Shown here: positions 23,077 to 35,510 of the stretch, one piece after another
How positions within the stretch are numbered: the first letter of the stretch is position 1
Layout: each line of letters begins with the position of its first letter
Assembly (NCBI RefSeq): GCF_036320965.1
Contig: NC_092281.1
Span: 14,986,719-15,050,718, forward strand
Source: Panulirus ornatus
Lineage: Eukaryota; Arthropoda; Malacostraca; Decapoda; Palinuridae
Length of the DNA stretch: 64,000 nucleotides
Reading direction: 5' to 3'
Translations under genes and position numbers: made by a program
Notes under the pieces: model-generated
What the model saw: only the letters and a program-made list of their open reading frames with translations
What the model was told of the DNA's origin: nothing
The model's database searches: none

Positions 23077-26000
23077 CTGACGGTCCACAGGACCGAGATG
23101 TTCCAGGCTGCATGTGTGCATCATGACCGTCTTCAGGGTTCGTCTAAACGTCCGCACAGCTTCTAACGTTGCTTGTTGAGTCTTCTAAACATCAATTCAT
23201 TCCCTCAGGTCGCTAATGAAAAGTTTCCTCGGACCAGGCAACGTTTTGGTTATTTGTACTACTTTTTTTCACTTTTTATTCGAGAAATACAGATGCTCGT
23301 GTTCCAAGCTTGGCGAATGGTTCATTGCTGCTGCTATCCTGCAATACATCAAACTTATAACTCTAAGAGCCACACATTGTTCTCTGTAGCAGGGACATGG
23401 CTGAGCAGTACATCCAACACAGTCTTCTTGTGTTACTCTGGAAATATATGTCAGTCTCAGTAACTCTGATGAATCTGTCGTCTGGTATCGACTCATAGTG
23501 TCGACTGGTGATCACCGGGAGGACTGACTGCTCCTGAGCTTGATGTAGCCCTCGTCTCAACCTCTCGTAATATTCAGTACCTGGCTCTTTGCCGATATAG
23601 AAAATTACAGAAGACCTTTCATTGAGTGTGAATAATTCCATAAGCTTTTCATTGAATCTAGAAAAAAAAAAACTACAATTTCTTCTAATAGGATTGAATT
23701 CTCTGATCGTCAGAGGCATGTGAGGTTTATTTACCACCAGGTGCAAAAACCGATCCAGTGAGTCCAGAGCCCCTGTCCAGTGTCCTGACAGATTCACCCA
23801 CACTCCCTGTCCTCCCAAGAATCGTACACACAGCACAATTTCTATAAGGCTTCCACCCTCTCCCCTCCACCCACCCACTCCCTAACTCCCTCCCCTCCAC
23901 CCACCCACTCCCTAACTCCCTCTCCTCCACATACCCACTCCATAACCCCCTCCACCTCCTCCCCGACGACGTCGTCTCTCAACCGCTCTCTTTATTTCAG
24001 GGGGTTCCTTGGGGTCCTTTCAGCCTTCTAAGTCCTGCTCTTAAAATTCGTTTATGGCTTAATTTCTCGACATTTGTAAAGTCGCATCCAATAGGGAGAG
24101 GCAAAACTTTTTTTAATGAGTGTGGAGCGTTAGTACTGAGGGAGGGAGGGAGGGTGTGGCGTTAGTCTCCGGTCACGCGGCATTATTATGTGTTCCTCCC
24201 GGTACTTACGATGGCCGACGACGCCGCAATAAAGAATTCGGAGGACGACAATTTTTGCGACGTTATTACCTCTTCCTCCGAGTCGTTCCGGCGGATTTAT
24301 CGTTATCATGGTCGTCTGACTCTCTAATGTGAATATGGGATGAATAATTCAGAAGGAAATCTTTTGGATAAGTTCTGCCGGGTTCTCTCAGATCATGTGG
24401 GCCCCCGAGCTGGCAGCCCGGACGGCGGCTCGGGGCCCCACCCACCTGTAACTCTAGGCTCGGCCGCCGCTGGACCAGTCAGTGTACAGGTAGGTGGGCC
24501 GTAGATGAAGACCACGTCGGAAAGAGGAGTCACACATGGACTCGAACATACGTACCCTGAACTTCAGGAAAGCTGCGGTAAAGTCACTGAAAGACTGGTT
24601 CAGATTTCATGCAGGTGTACAGATATGTTTGACCTCAACACCTGCAGTACACATATAACCGACAACGTCCTTTAATCCAGACTGAACCATCACGCTAAAA
24701 TGACTAAATCATGTATAGCGGAAATTGCTACGTTGTTCTGTAAACATATGGGTTGACCTAATGGAAAATATCAGCCAACACAATCACACCCACGTGAAGT
24801 ACGTACACGTATTTGACCAACGTGAAGGCCCAGAGGTCACGGGCGTGGCAGCTAATGACCAACAGTATTCACCTTTTCCCCCCCGGCAGCCTCCTCAGTG
24901 GCGAGGCGTCATCCCTTAACCCGAAGGAGCTGACGCTGTGTCGCGGCCGACTCTCTCTATCCTCCCAACCTGACTCTGACTCCCTGCACCTGTAGCGCTT
25001 AACTCTCTGACTATCGCACCTGACTCTACTAGTAGTGACTTAGTGACTGACTGACTCTGCCTAAATTACCAAGTATGTAATTACCCGAAGTGACTAACTC
25101 TTCTTGAAGGATCTTGCATATATCTTACACATAAAAACCACGTGTCTCGTAGATATGTAAAGAAAAGTTACGTCAGTCAGGGGGGACACTTCCAGAGCTC
25201 CGCATTCTATCGGAGGTCTGCGGACCAACCAGGTGGGGTTGTTGGAGACTCGGGTGTTGGTGGTGTCGGGTCTGACGCTGGGAGCCGTGGAGGTTTTTCC
25301 TGACGGTGGTGGTGAGGGTCCACAACCCCTCGGGACGTGACGCCTGACTGATTGATTGACGGGCCGCCAACCTACCGGAGTAATATATAACATGTTGCCT
25401 CGCGTGGTAATGAGACCAGGTTGTGGTGTTAGGTCACGTGTGTCAGAGGTCATCCAATCGGTCACCCTCACCATACATACATATGAGGGTATAGCCTTAG
25501 CATGGCGAAGACAATGAGACAAGCCAGGCACAAGAAGAGGGAGGCAAGGAAGAGTTAAACAGTAATTGGCAAGGAGAACAAAAATAAGGGAAAGATAAGA
25601 TCGAGGAGGAAGAAGGGGGTCAGAACTGGTCATGAGGCATGTGTTCATATGTTGGGACTACGTCGTATTATCTTCCAACCCTTTTCTTTTTCCCTACTAT
25701 ATTTCAGTTTCTAAGTTTCCAAGTTTATGTATCGAATTCCACCTTGTTGTTCAGTACGTACATTACTCTTTCATTATACAATGATACTGTCAAATTTCGC
25801 AAATGAAAATGGGTCTAAAACCTGAGCAAATCAAACACATGAAAATGACTTGTGCCACATCATACCAATGATTACATGTGTTGTATTAATTCTGGCAATT
25901 TAAATCGGATTTAGGGCTGATGCCTATTTTATTTCACCACTCCACAAGGTGTTACTGTTATTCATATACGTTTCAAAAAGGTTGAATTTTATAATCATAA

Positions 26001-27545
26001 TGATAGAAATTCAAGTTTGTGTTGTGTCAAAGCATCAACAAAACTGCGGTAAACATGGTTGCCATTAGTGACGTGAGGAATAAGTTTATAACAATCGAAG
26101 CATCAAGTGACGGTGAGGGAATCCGTCATAGGATTACTTTCCCTTATACTGACGGAGATATCTGACTTGGTACAAAAATACGAAGCGTCACATTAAATGT
26201 TTAAAAAAAAAAAAGGCAACGTGGGCCATTGAGTTATCCATATCATTCGATGGCCCCATTTCAGACTGAGGTGATATTGGTAAAGCTATTTGTGAGACAG
26301 GGATAGGTAATATAATACTTTGTTATCACAGATAACAGCGAATCGGAGTTTCCAAGTGCTGGCATAAATTCCATCCACGAAGATCATAACTAACTGGTCT
26401 TCCCGAAGAGAACGGTGTGGCAGTCCACCCTGATGCCAATTACACATCATGCATCAGAAACCTTATAGCTAGATATAGCATTCTCGACACCAACCAAGGA
26501 AATGGTAATGGTTCAGTCTGATCAGGGTGCTGAAGCGAAAGGTGAAATGGAAGTGTCAAAGAAGGCCTTCCAGATCCATCCGCCAGAGATATGAGAAATG
26601 GAGGACTGGAATGTTACTGAAACATTCAGTAAATTCAACACACCTACCTTGGATGCTACAGCGGTTGAAGAAATAGGCCCGTACGCCGGGCCCGACGTTA
26701 ACACAAGAGTAACAAATTGCAACATTCATCCAGAAAACCTTCCTCGGCATATCATCATTTCTTCATCCGGAGCCTAGCACCATGTCACCTGTGACACGAA
26801 GGCAAACAGGTGATTTCAGAGGGTCAAGAGAACTCCATCTCACGTGTGTTGCGCTCAGTGTATGTTTGTACGTTTTACACCCGACTGTGACTGAGTGTTA
26901 TTTCAATTGTCTTTTTGTCTGTTTCATTCGTTGCGATGTTAATATAGCAAAAACAGAGGACTCACAAAGAGACGATATACCTAAAGTCAATGACTAAGTC
27001 ACTCTGGCTTACATGGCCATGCAGGACACCAAGGTACGGATGGGAGAGTAACAATGGTATTTACTGACGTTACATATCCATCAAGTAACTCATGACCTTA
27101 CCTCAGCCTCCAGCCACTCAATGGTTACCTGTACACTCAAGCCAGAAACAACAGTGGGGTCCGTGGGTCATCGGCATTCACGAACCTAAGTAACACACAG
27201 GACATTCGCCGGGTTTTTCGCGGTGTTGGGTGTGTCAGGGGCGTGGTAAAGGTGAGTTTCGGTCGGCAAGTCTAATATATTTCACGTGGATTCTCCCCGG
27301 TTGCGAACGTGTTGCTAGGATCAGTCAACTGTCGACCATGTGACCTCGAGATTACGAGCTGATTGTCAGAGCCGCAGTGCCACGGACGTCACGCTACGTT
27401 CTAAAAATAATGGAGGCACAGCACAGGGCTCACAAGCCCTCACAAGCCCGGGTGAGTCACGAGCCAAGCAATCAGGTTCCCTGCGTGGCTGTGTGTGAGC
27501 CACGACACGCTCTGCCTCCGTACTAATCAGTCAGTTGAAAAGATG
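23075..27545. other. Long stretch with no recognised gene
   Basis: Contains one short tandem repeat (23850-23960), an A run at about 26201-26213, and a minus frame of 184 codons (25094-25648) with no recognisable domain or signal. Frames of that length are near what chance gives in a window of this size. Confidence 0.5.
23850..23960 (+). repeat. 30-bp tandem repeat, three copies
   Basis: Two near-identical copies and one diverged copy of CCCTCCACCCACCCACTCCC followed by TAACTCC. Confidence 0.85.
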
Positions 27546-27546
27546 T

Positions 27547-28357
27547 ATCGTCCCACACCAGTCACAAACACATACCGTCTTCCCACACCAGTCACAAACA
27601 CATACCATCTTCCCACACCAGTCACAAACACATACCGTCTTCCCACACCAGTCACAAACACATACCGTCTTCCCACACCAGTCACAAACACATACCATCT
27701 TCCCACACCAGTCACAAACACATACCATCTTCCCACACCAGTCACAAACACATACCGTCTTCCCACACCAGTCACAAACACATACCATCTTCCCACACCA
27801 GTCACAAACACATACCGTCTTCCCACACCAGTCACAAACACATACCGTCTTCCCACACCAGTCACAAACACATACCATCTTCCCACACCAGTCACAAACA
27901 CATACCATCTTCCCACACCAGTCACAAACACATACCGTCTTCCCACACCAGTCACAAACACATACCATCTTCCCACACCAGTCACAAACACATACCATCT
28001 TCCCACACCAGTCACAAACACATACCGTCTTCCCACACCAGTCACAAACACATACCATCTTCCCACACCAGTCACAAACACATACCATCTTCCCACACCA
28101 GTCACAAACACATACCATCTTCCCACACTAGTCACAAACACATACCATCTTCCCACACTAGTCACAAACACATACCATCTTCCCACACCAGTCACAAACA
28201 CATACCATCTTCCCACACTAGTCACAAACACATACCATCTTCCCACACCAGTCACAAACACATACCATCTTCCCACACTAGTCACAAACACATACCATCT
28301 TCCCACACCAGTCACAAACACATACCATCTTCCCACACTAGTCACAAACACATACCA
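27547..28357 (+). repeat. 30-bp minisatellite with higher-order structure
   Basis: Twenty-seven tandem units of exactly 30 bp (CATACCRTCTTCCCACACYA then GTCACAAACA). Only two positions vary among otherwise identical units: R (G or A) in the left and middle part and Y (C or T) in the right part. Since 30 is a multiple of three and the unit has no stop in several phases, four long frames are open (for example 292 codons plus, 289 codons minus, decapeptide repeats). There is no start context, splice signal or flanking coding sequence, so it is treated as non-coding. It begins just after a GC-rich unique region and ends at AAGGTAAAG. Confidence 0.97.
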
Positions 28358-28455
28358 AGGTAAAGATAAGTAACACAGAGTTCTTATAATCATCACTTTC
28401 TTCTGTTTTTGTGTTAGGTAACATGAGAAGCAGCCGTATCCTTTCTATATCTTGT

Positions 28456-28492
28456 CACACACACACACACACACACGCACACACACACACAC

Positions 28493-28557
<65 letters not shown>
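28456..28557. repeat. (CA)n microsatellite
   Basis: CA array with CACG and two ATACAC interruptions near 28477 and 28498-28506. Confidence 0.96.
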
Positions 28558-28558
<1 letters not shown>

Positions 28559-28559
28559 G

Positions 28560-29265
28560 TCTGGAGAGCCAGGGTAAGTAGACTTATCGAGACGTCATCA
28601 CCTGGACGAGGGCAATAAATGGATTAATAATAATAATAATAATAATGATAAACACTATCATGTGACCACTTCCAGGGAAGAACGTGACAAGCCACACTAA
28701 CCCTGACTCCAACCATTATATAAATCACACCACACTCACCACTCACATTACCTTGAGCAAACGTAGCTCATGAATGAGTCATGGGTGAGACAGTGAGTAC
28801 CTCAGAGACAGCGAAAAGTTTTTCTTTTTTTTAACATTCCAGGGTTTCACTGTCTTCCAGGTGCTGCCGCCTGGAGGGCGGCTGGTGCACTACCGGGCGT
28901 GACGTAATCTTATCACTATGACGTCATCATTGTACCTCAGTAATGCTGCAAAACAGGCAGATGCCAGGATGGGCGTTGTCATGCCTACGTACCTTCAATA
29001 ATCAGCCTTACACCTCACTCTTCCCTTACGGATCAAGTAAAAAACGCTAATACTGGAATCCAGAATGAGTTCCAGTGATTGCAGACGTAATGGCGTAATA
29101 GAATTGATGTAAGTCGACTAGAATTATACACAGATGTCCAGCTGGTTAGAAAATCTAAACGGGCCGATTACCTTCCAAGCTGTCGAACATCAGGAGGTGG
29201 GGTATGTTACTGGACTCACGGGCCAATGGCGTGTGACCACAGACGACACAGAAGAACGCCCTTCG
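28560..29265. other. No gene seen; short (AAT)n
   Basis: A TAA run at about 28627-28648. Otherwise mixed sequence up to the proline-rich relic. Confidence 0.6.
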
Positions 29266-29268
29266 GGG

Positions 29269-29761
29269 TCACACCACGTAGGTGTAGCCGGAGGCGAGTC
29301 GCAGCGGTTGGTCCTTGGGGTCAGCAGAGCCAACGTAAGCCACCTGACCTCAGGTCTCCGCTGTCGAACACAGAAGACCCTCCGTACCTCCTCCACTCCC
29401 AGCACCAGGAACAGGTGTTGGGCTCGGAGGCTGGTATGGGTAGGTGAGAGGCAGGGGTAAGTTCGGCCACAGGCTAGGGAGCAAGGGTGAAGTATACCAC
29501 AGATATGGGGCTGCGACAACAGCGGGTGAAGTATGGACAGGTGTCGGAACTAGGAGAAGCCTAGGGATCAGGAGCATGTGTAGGGCTAAGGGCAAATGTC
29601 GGTCTGGGATACAATAATGGGGCTAAGATCAGCTGTGGAATTGTGGGAAGGTGTGGGAAAAGGATAGGACAACTGGCGTTGTGGGGAAGGCTGGCACGTG
29701 GCGTGGCTAGACCACGGGACCTTAAATATATCATGCACTCCTGTGGGTGGTGGAACAACAA
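29269..29761 (-). pseudogene. Probable decayed proline-rich (cuticle-like) protein gene
   Basis: On the minus strand, two adjacent frames give protein-like text. The first runs LPTIPQLILAPLLYPRP then TFALSPTHAP (stop near 29561). The next frame, open from about 29595, reads LLLVPTPVHTSPAVVAAPYL, WYTSPLLPSLWPNLPL, PLTYPYQPPSPTPVPGAGSG, a TGA, then GQVAYVGSADPKDQPLRL, ASGYTYVV and a final TGA at 29269-29271. The composition (Pro, Ala, Val, Tyr and a Gly-rich joint) resembles arthropod structural or cuticle proteins, but no chitin-binding consensus is visible. Codons after the internal stop are strongly G/C at third positions. A frameshift plus an internal stop imply a pseudogene, unless one is a sequencing error. 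The family name is inference from composition only. Confidence 0.35.
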
Positions 29762-29769
29762 ACGATAGA

Positions 29770-32148
29770 TATTGCACCAAAGTTCCCGGGACGGGGCCTC
29801 ATCAGTGAGTGCGTTGTCCTACAGTTTAGAGAACCAGAGAAAGGTTCACAAGAACTGGTCAACACTGAATGTATTATTCAACATTTTACACAGTAAGTGG
29901 ACTGTTTATAAACGTTAGGCAACAATAACTGGTGCTACATGAAATGATCTACGATCGACGAACATTTTTACAAAAGGCAAAGTTAGGATACTTTTCAAAT
30001 ATCTGAGGTAGACCGTTGTTAATGGATGACACGCATCAAACACATCTTGTCATAACGAGAGTATCTATTGAGAAAAATCTACACATACCAGTGAAACAGG
30101 ACAGCAAAGAAGAAGGGTCCATGTCACGCAGCGGCTGAGGGAGTAATGATGGGCTGTGAAGATCGCTGGAGTGCTTAAGGAGGTGATGGACGTCAGGAAG
30201 GTCGTGGGAGGACGAGGAGGACTGGGACAACAAGAGGACTTACTACCGCTGTGGATGGGTCGCACAAGTTACGACAGGGTTAAGAGGAAGCCAGTAATGT
30301 TTTTGTGGTGGGGTCGATGGTGTTGTGGCGAGACTGACGAGTTGAGATTTTGATCTTTACCGCAAAAAGACCGATGGATTTATGACGCCCTCCTGTCCAT
30401 CCTGTGGGCGGTGCTGCACACGAGAATAAACAGCGCACAAAATTTCCAGGAACTGGACCCCAGTGATTGAATTATTCTGAGAGTTGGGGCCCTTGTGGAC
30501 GCCGGCGGTTACACGAGGCGGTAGCTGGGTGGTGAAGATGGTTCGAGTGGGTGGTGGAGGACATGGAGGGTGAGGGTGGGCGGAAGAATGGTAGGGAGGG
30601 AGCGAGGGAGGAAGGCCGCTTCCCACCCCTCCGCTGATTATCATAATTTTCCTCCTGACTGCAGCAACACTCTGGCTTGTGCTAATCCTCGCCTAACACT
30701 ACGGTCTTAACACGAACACACTCTTAGTTCCCTTGCACACCCGCTTTACTCTTCCCGCACCTCCACAACGCGAGCCTCCACACCCCACTCTAGTTCATGC
30801 ACACACCACCCAGACTCAAACGGGTACACATTCACCTCTCGCTCACGTACACACTTCAACATCTCGCACGTACATGGTTCGAGTCCCCACGTAAACAAGT
30901 AAGTCGCTCACGTCCGGCTTGAATGTCTTGTAAGTCTGCCTGGATCTCGACACGTATACTCCCGCCTGTCAGTCACGCACAGTCGGAAAAAGGCTTCAAA
31001 ATCTCACTGGTGCACGGCATTAGTCTGGACACTACCGTGCGTCTCGGAGACACACTAGTGTATCTAGTGTCTTGGAGTCCATACTCTTAAATAAAGATAC
31101 AATTATCATACAAAGTTAAAATGACAAAGATATGGAGACATGCAAAGAGATAGAAAATGGGGAATAGATTTGTTTGTGGAAAAGAAGAGGAAAGTAGGTT
31201 AAGAAGACGACATACAGCAACTCCGGAGAGAAAAAGTATGAAAAATACTGGGAGAAATAACTGACAGGTAAGGGAAAAGAAATGTTACAACAGGGAAAGA
31301 GATATGTAGCAGCAGCCTGAGGGACCTGCTGGGAGAGAGAAAAAGGACAATGAACGGAACAAACTCCACCTGGAAAGAAGGAAATACATGGAACGACCGA
31401 CCGAGAATAAATTAGAAAAAAGAAAATAGAATTCAGGGAAGGAAATACAAGAAAAAGAAGATGAAATATTAGAAAAAAAAAAAAAACTGAAAGGGAGATA
31501 CATATGGTGATGGGAAATATGCAGCACCAGTACACGATAGGTGGACATTATATGGAGTACCATAATAAAAACACAACGTAATGATAAATGAAATAAAATG
31601 GTAAACAAGGAAGAGTAAGGCGGGAAAGTTAAGAGTCGAAACACTGGAAATATGAGAGGGTCATTAAGAGTACGGGATAAGTCTTGGAAGGAGGACATAG
31701 CCTTGACGTCGACTTGTCTATAATGCCACACTTGGCCACACGAGCCCACCTCAAGAGCATGAAATCAGCGAGCATTGTCACACAAGACACGTCATCATCT
31801 CCAGGATCAATAAGTCCCTCTGGTCCGCACCAGATGAAAATTTGTCGCTATTCATAGCCCGACTCCTGGACGAGGTCGGTGAGGACCCTCGCGGTGCTTG
31901 AGACTGGGCTGTGGTGGGGTGTGCCTGCCGTCCCCCGGCCTGAGTCACCCACCTCCTGCCCCGTGCTGGTGACCCGCCCATGTGCACCTCAATTCTCCAA
32001 CTGCTGGTGACGAATGATCCTCTCTGACGGTGTAGCCTGAAACCGGGTGACTGGTGACCAAACCCATCATGTTCGTGACTGTATGGTCAGACACTAGCTG
32101 TCTGGCCATCATCATGCTATGTTCCAATCTCAGGTATATAGTGTGTCA
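29770..32148. other. No gene seen; one stray B-box, one A/G-rich tract
   Basis: GGTTCGAGTCCCC at about 30873 matches a pol III B-box, but no A-box or stem is visible, so it is at best a SINE remnant. 31110-31560 is A/G-rich on the plus strand, producing pyrimidine-type minus frames. No gene recognised. Confidence 0.5.
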
Positions 32149-32345
32149 GTCATCACCACACACAGCAACTGTGCCGCGCTGTCTCACTTACCACAAGTCA
32201 CAGCAACTGTGTTGCCCTGCTCAAGTCATTAACACCTACAACAACGGTACCACCCTGTCTCGGTCATCACAAAACACAACCTATGCCGCCCTGCCTCTGT
32301 CATGACCACACACAACTGCCGGCGTCTTATCACACCTACAACCGA
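32149..32345 (+). repeat. Degenerate 38-bp tandem repeat
   Basis: Five diverged copies starting GTCATCACCACACACAGCAA, each ending near CCGCGCTGTCTC or a variant such as CCACCCTGTCTCG. Confidence 0.7.
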
Positions 32346-32349
32346 CCTT

Positions 32350-33240
32350 CAGCTGCCGCTGTTCACAGCACCAGCAGCCGCCAGTCAACAAGGAACAAAT
32401 GAAGAGTAAGATGCGCACGGCCGCTTGGGATTAAAAGTTCATCCAACAAAATAATTGGACGTGAACGACCTAGGAGAAGAATCAAAGATGTGTGTTTACC
32501 ACAAGATAATGTATGGGACGGCAAGAGACGCACGACCCTTGAACACTGATGGTCCATTACCATTCCCAAGACATAGTGCGAGTACCAAGACTGTTGATCC
32601 TACGGCATAAGATATATTACAGCCTGCGTACCAGAGCCACAGATGTAGACACCACAGCAGCCACAGAGCCAGGCAGGGGATGGGGATAGATGGAAAGGCG
32701 AGGGGAATGGATGGAAGGGGGACTGGGATGGATGGGAGAGGGAGGGGAAGGGGAAGGGATTTAAGGCACCACGGAGACTGAAACCCATCGTGAGCCTCCT
32801 CCAGCACGGGAAAGATCGCGAACTGCTTCTTCCCAGCCGACTGCCTGGCCAGCCCTCACTACCACACACCTGCTTGGCCAACTCTCATCGCCACACCTGC
32901 CTTCTCGCCCCAAGAAAAACTCACAAATATCCATTATGAAGATATATTTGGTAATAAATCTTATGGATATGTAGATGACGCAAGCGAGAATGTGGGGCAA
33001 GGTGGGGGCGGGAGTGAGAGGGAAGGGGCTCTGCCAGCTACACTCCCTCAGACGGGGCTGCCAGCCTCTCCTGCTCAGCTGGTGCTGCTAGGAGCTCTCT
33101 CAGTTTGTGCCGCCAGCCGCTGCCGCCACAAAAAAATAAAACCTGTACCAGCTGGTCAGCCGTGTCCTCGCATCCCCTCCTATGGTGTCCTCCAGCGGTC
33201 CTGTAGCGGGCTCCTCGGCCGTTTACCGGGTCTGGAGGAG
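32350..33240. other. No gene seen
   Basis: Contains a GGAT/GGGA-rich patch at 32660-32760 (purine-rich plus strand) and mixed sequence elsewhere. Confidence 0.55.
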
Positions 33241-33415
33241 TGACAACAAGAGGGTGGTGGTGAAACTTTGTTGGGGAGGGGAGAGGGGGCGCTGGGGTTT
33301 TTGTTGGATAGGGGTTGCTGGGAGGAGATGCTGGGGAGGGGGTGCTGAGTGGAGGTGCCGGGGAGTGGGTGCTGGATGGATGTGGTGGGGAGTGGGCGCT
33401 GGGTGGAGGATACCG
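33240..33415 (+). repeat. G-rich degenerate minisatellite
   Basis: Diverged copies of about 27-30 bp built on GCTGGGGAGGGGGTGCTG and GGAGTGGGTGCTGG words. Dense G runs on the plus strand give G-quadruplex potential. Confidence 0.65.
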
Positions 33416-33549
33416 GCAACAGTGAGGGCGGGCCCAGAGAGGTTTCCTCCACCATCATCACTAATTATTGGCCAGATTACAGGAGGGAGGAGCAGGCCAG
33501 GCTACCCTCTGGCACATGCTCTTCCGTGGTGGTGTCTGTCTGTTGGTCT

Positions 33550-33835
33550 GGAACAGCGATGGTGCTTGGACAATGTCACTGTAAACCTCAGAAGAACGGG
33601 AAGCTCTAGTACAGTGATGGTGGTGGCCACTGTCACTGTAAACCTCAGAAGAACGGGAAGCTCTAGTACAGTGATGGTGGTGGCCACTGTCACTGTAAAC
33701 CTCAGAGGAACGGGAAGCTCTAGTACAGTGATGGTGGTGGCCACTGTCACTGTAAACCCTGGAGGAACGGGAAGCTCTGGAACAGTGATGATGGTGGCCA
33801 CTGGCAGTGTAAACCCAGGAGGGACGAGCAGAAGG
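33550..33835 (+). repeat. 57-bp minisatellite
   Basis: About five copies of a 57-bp unit with GTCACTGTAAACCTCAGAAG, AACGGGAAGCTCTAGTACAG and TGATGGTGGTGGCCACT; the last copies carry CCTGGAGG and CTCTGGAAC changes. Being a multiple of three, it stays open on both strands (19-residue repeats such as VTVNLRRTGSSSTVMVVAT) inside a 253-codon plus frame. Neither strand shows a recognised domain, so it is treated as a repeat. Confidence 0.9.
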
Positions 33836-33839
33836 ATTA

Positions 33840-34071
33840 CAGTGTCGAGCGGCGGCCTCAGCGGAGCCAAACTCCAAGACACGGGTAAGCTGCTCATATT
33901 ACTCCAGAATAAAGGTGTGTGTAGTCGCTGCTGCTCATGGTAGGTAACTGGAGCGAGTATATCCACCAACTGTTATGTTTGACAGTTACCATTTCTTGTA
34001 CTATTTCAACTGAATTGATAATATACTCACCGTGAACGCACTTACAATTTGATGCAGTACAACCATCCGCA

Positions 34072-34124
<53 letters not shown>

Positions 34125-34420
34125 TCCAACGGTAACAACTCTGCCAGTCTACGGTCATCTAAACCCTCGTTTCATTACCTACATCACCTTCACCCTCTCG
34201 TATCACTCCCGTTGCTACAGATAAATGAATGAACGGAGGAGAGCACCTATCATTTGCAGACCACCAATTTAGGGTACAGAGCTACACATTGCTTTCAACT
34301 CGTGAAATTTCATGTTACTGTACAGTTCCAATTGTAATACAAAATCTGTATAAAAGACGTAGTCATCTTTTGAAAGACTCCACAGCAAGGCTAGTGACAT
34401 CTTTCAGAAGCGTCCACGCA
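33840..34420. other. No gene seen; contains a CA array
   Basis: Unique-looking on either side of the 34072-34122 array. Confidence 0.55.
34072..34122. repeat. (CG)n-(CA)n compound microsatellite
   Basis: A short GCGCGCGC run followed by about 20 CA units. Alternating purine-pyrimidine throughout, so it has Z-DNA potential. Confidence 0.95.
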
Positions 34421-34424
34421 TACA

Positions 34425-34490
34425 TGAGTGAATGACATTATTCATTGAGTGAATGACATTATTCATTGAGTGAATGATATTATTCATACA
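34425..34490 (+). repeat. 21-bp tandem triplicate
   Basis: Three copies of TGAGTGAATGACATTATTCA plus T; the third has GATATT. Each junction gives a short inverted word ATTCATTGAGTGAAT. Confidence 0.92.
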
Positions 34491-34848
34491 GTACCGGTGG
34501 TTAACCAGGGACAACCCTCCGGAGGATCTATCTCAGCCGAGCAGTGTGTCGAACCACCGTGTGTGTCGAGCAACGTCACATTTTAACTGATGCATTAACT
34601 GTAAAGCTGTTGACTGGAAATATTACCGTGGACAATTGTGGAGGCGCCTGGTCGTCAGCCTGGGTCTACGTGGGGAGGTAACGCACGAGAAAGAAATGTA
34701 AACATATGACGAGGCAACTTCGTGATGGCTGTGTGTCTTTCCCCGGCCATCATGTCTGCACGAGCTGGTACCACAAGAAGAAAGGAAGGAAGACCACAAC
34801 AACCAGTAAAAATAATCATACAAATAAAATGTCAAGACGAACATATTT

Positions 34849-34850
<2 letters not shown>

Positions 34851-34898
<48 letters not shown>
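34851..34898. repeat. (CA)n microsatellite
   Basis: About 24 CA units. Confidence 0.97.
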
Positions 34899-34899
<1 letters not shown>

Positions 34900-34900
<1 letters not shown>

Positions 34901-35425
34901 CCTGATAATTCTTCTGAACTTTACGGAAATGATGAAGTAAATATTGTGGCACATATGTGTGTTCACATCAGAGGGAACAAAGCGGCTCAGCGTCCTGAGA
35001 AGGCCGGGCGGAGGTGCGCTACACAGGCTGGGTTGTGGACGCCTTAAAAAAACACGTGATGGAAAAGGTTTCATTTGTTGGTAAAAACATCTGTAACAAA
35101 AACAGCGGATGGAAGGATCCTTTTAAGTATCAAAAGGAATCCTCGTCTGACACCGGAACATCAACAAAGACATTAATTACGGGCAAGTGATCACAAACTG
35201 GAGAAAATAACTGAGGAAACGTGCCTCACAGGAGGGAGGGTCCGGGAAAGCTTCACGTGTGACAACAGCAAACATAAAGAAATCATTGCAAGACTCAACG
35301 AGAAACAAATTACACATAAGTCACAAGAAATGAATGGATGAAAGTCCGCAGAAAAGATGGCAACAACAGGAATATGTGGCAGCCCAGAGGAGGAAGTAAC
35401 AACAGAGGGACTCAGTATTAATAAA

Positions 35426-35426
<1 letters not shown>
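34900..35426. other. No gene seen
   Basis: A-rich sequence between two microsatellites; nothing recognised. Confidence 0.6.

Positions 35427-35507
<81 letters not shown>
35427..35507. repeat. (TA)n microsatellite at LINE 3' end
   Basis: About 40 TA units abutting the 3' terminus of the minus-strand LINE. Confidence 0.97.

Positions 35508-35510
<3 letters not shown>

Noticed and set aside
25094..25648. 184-codon minus-strand frame
   Set aside because: No recognisable motif or coherent codon bias; this length is near what chance gives over six frames of 64 kb.
27495..28396. Long frames of 292 (plus) and 289 (minus) codons with decapeptide repeats
   Set aside because: They are produced by a stop-free 30-bp minisatellite whose length is a multiple of three; the two strands are open together and there is no flanking coding sequence.
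30873..30885. B-box-like GGTTCGAGTCCCC
   Set aside because: No tRNA fold or matching SINE tail could be found around it.
33182..33943. 253-codon plus-strand frame
   Set aside because: It combines a G-rich degenerate repeat and the 57-bp minisatellite, with no recognised domain; opposing frames of 138 and 155 codons are equally open.
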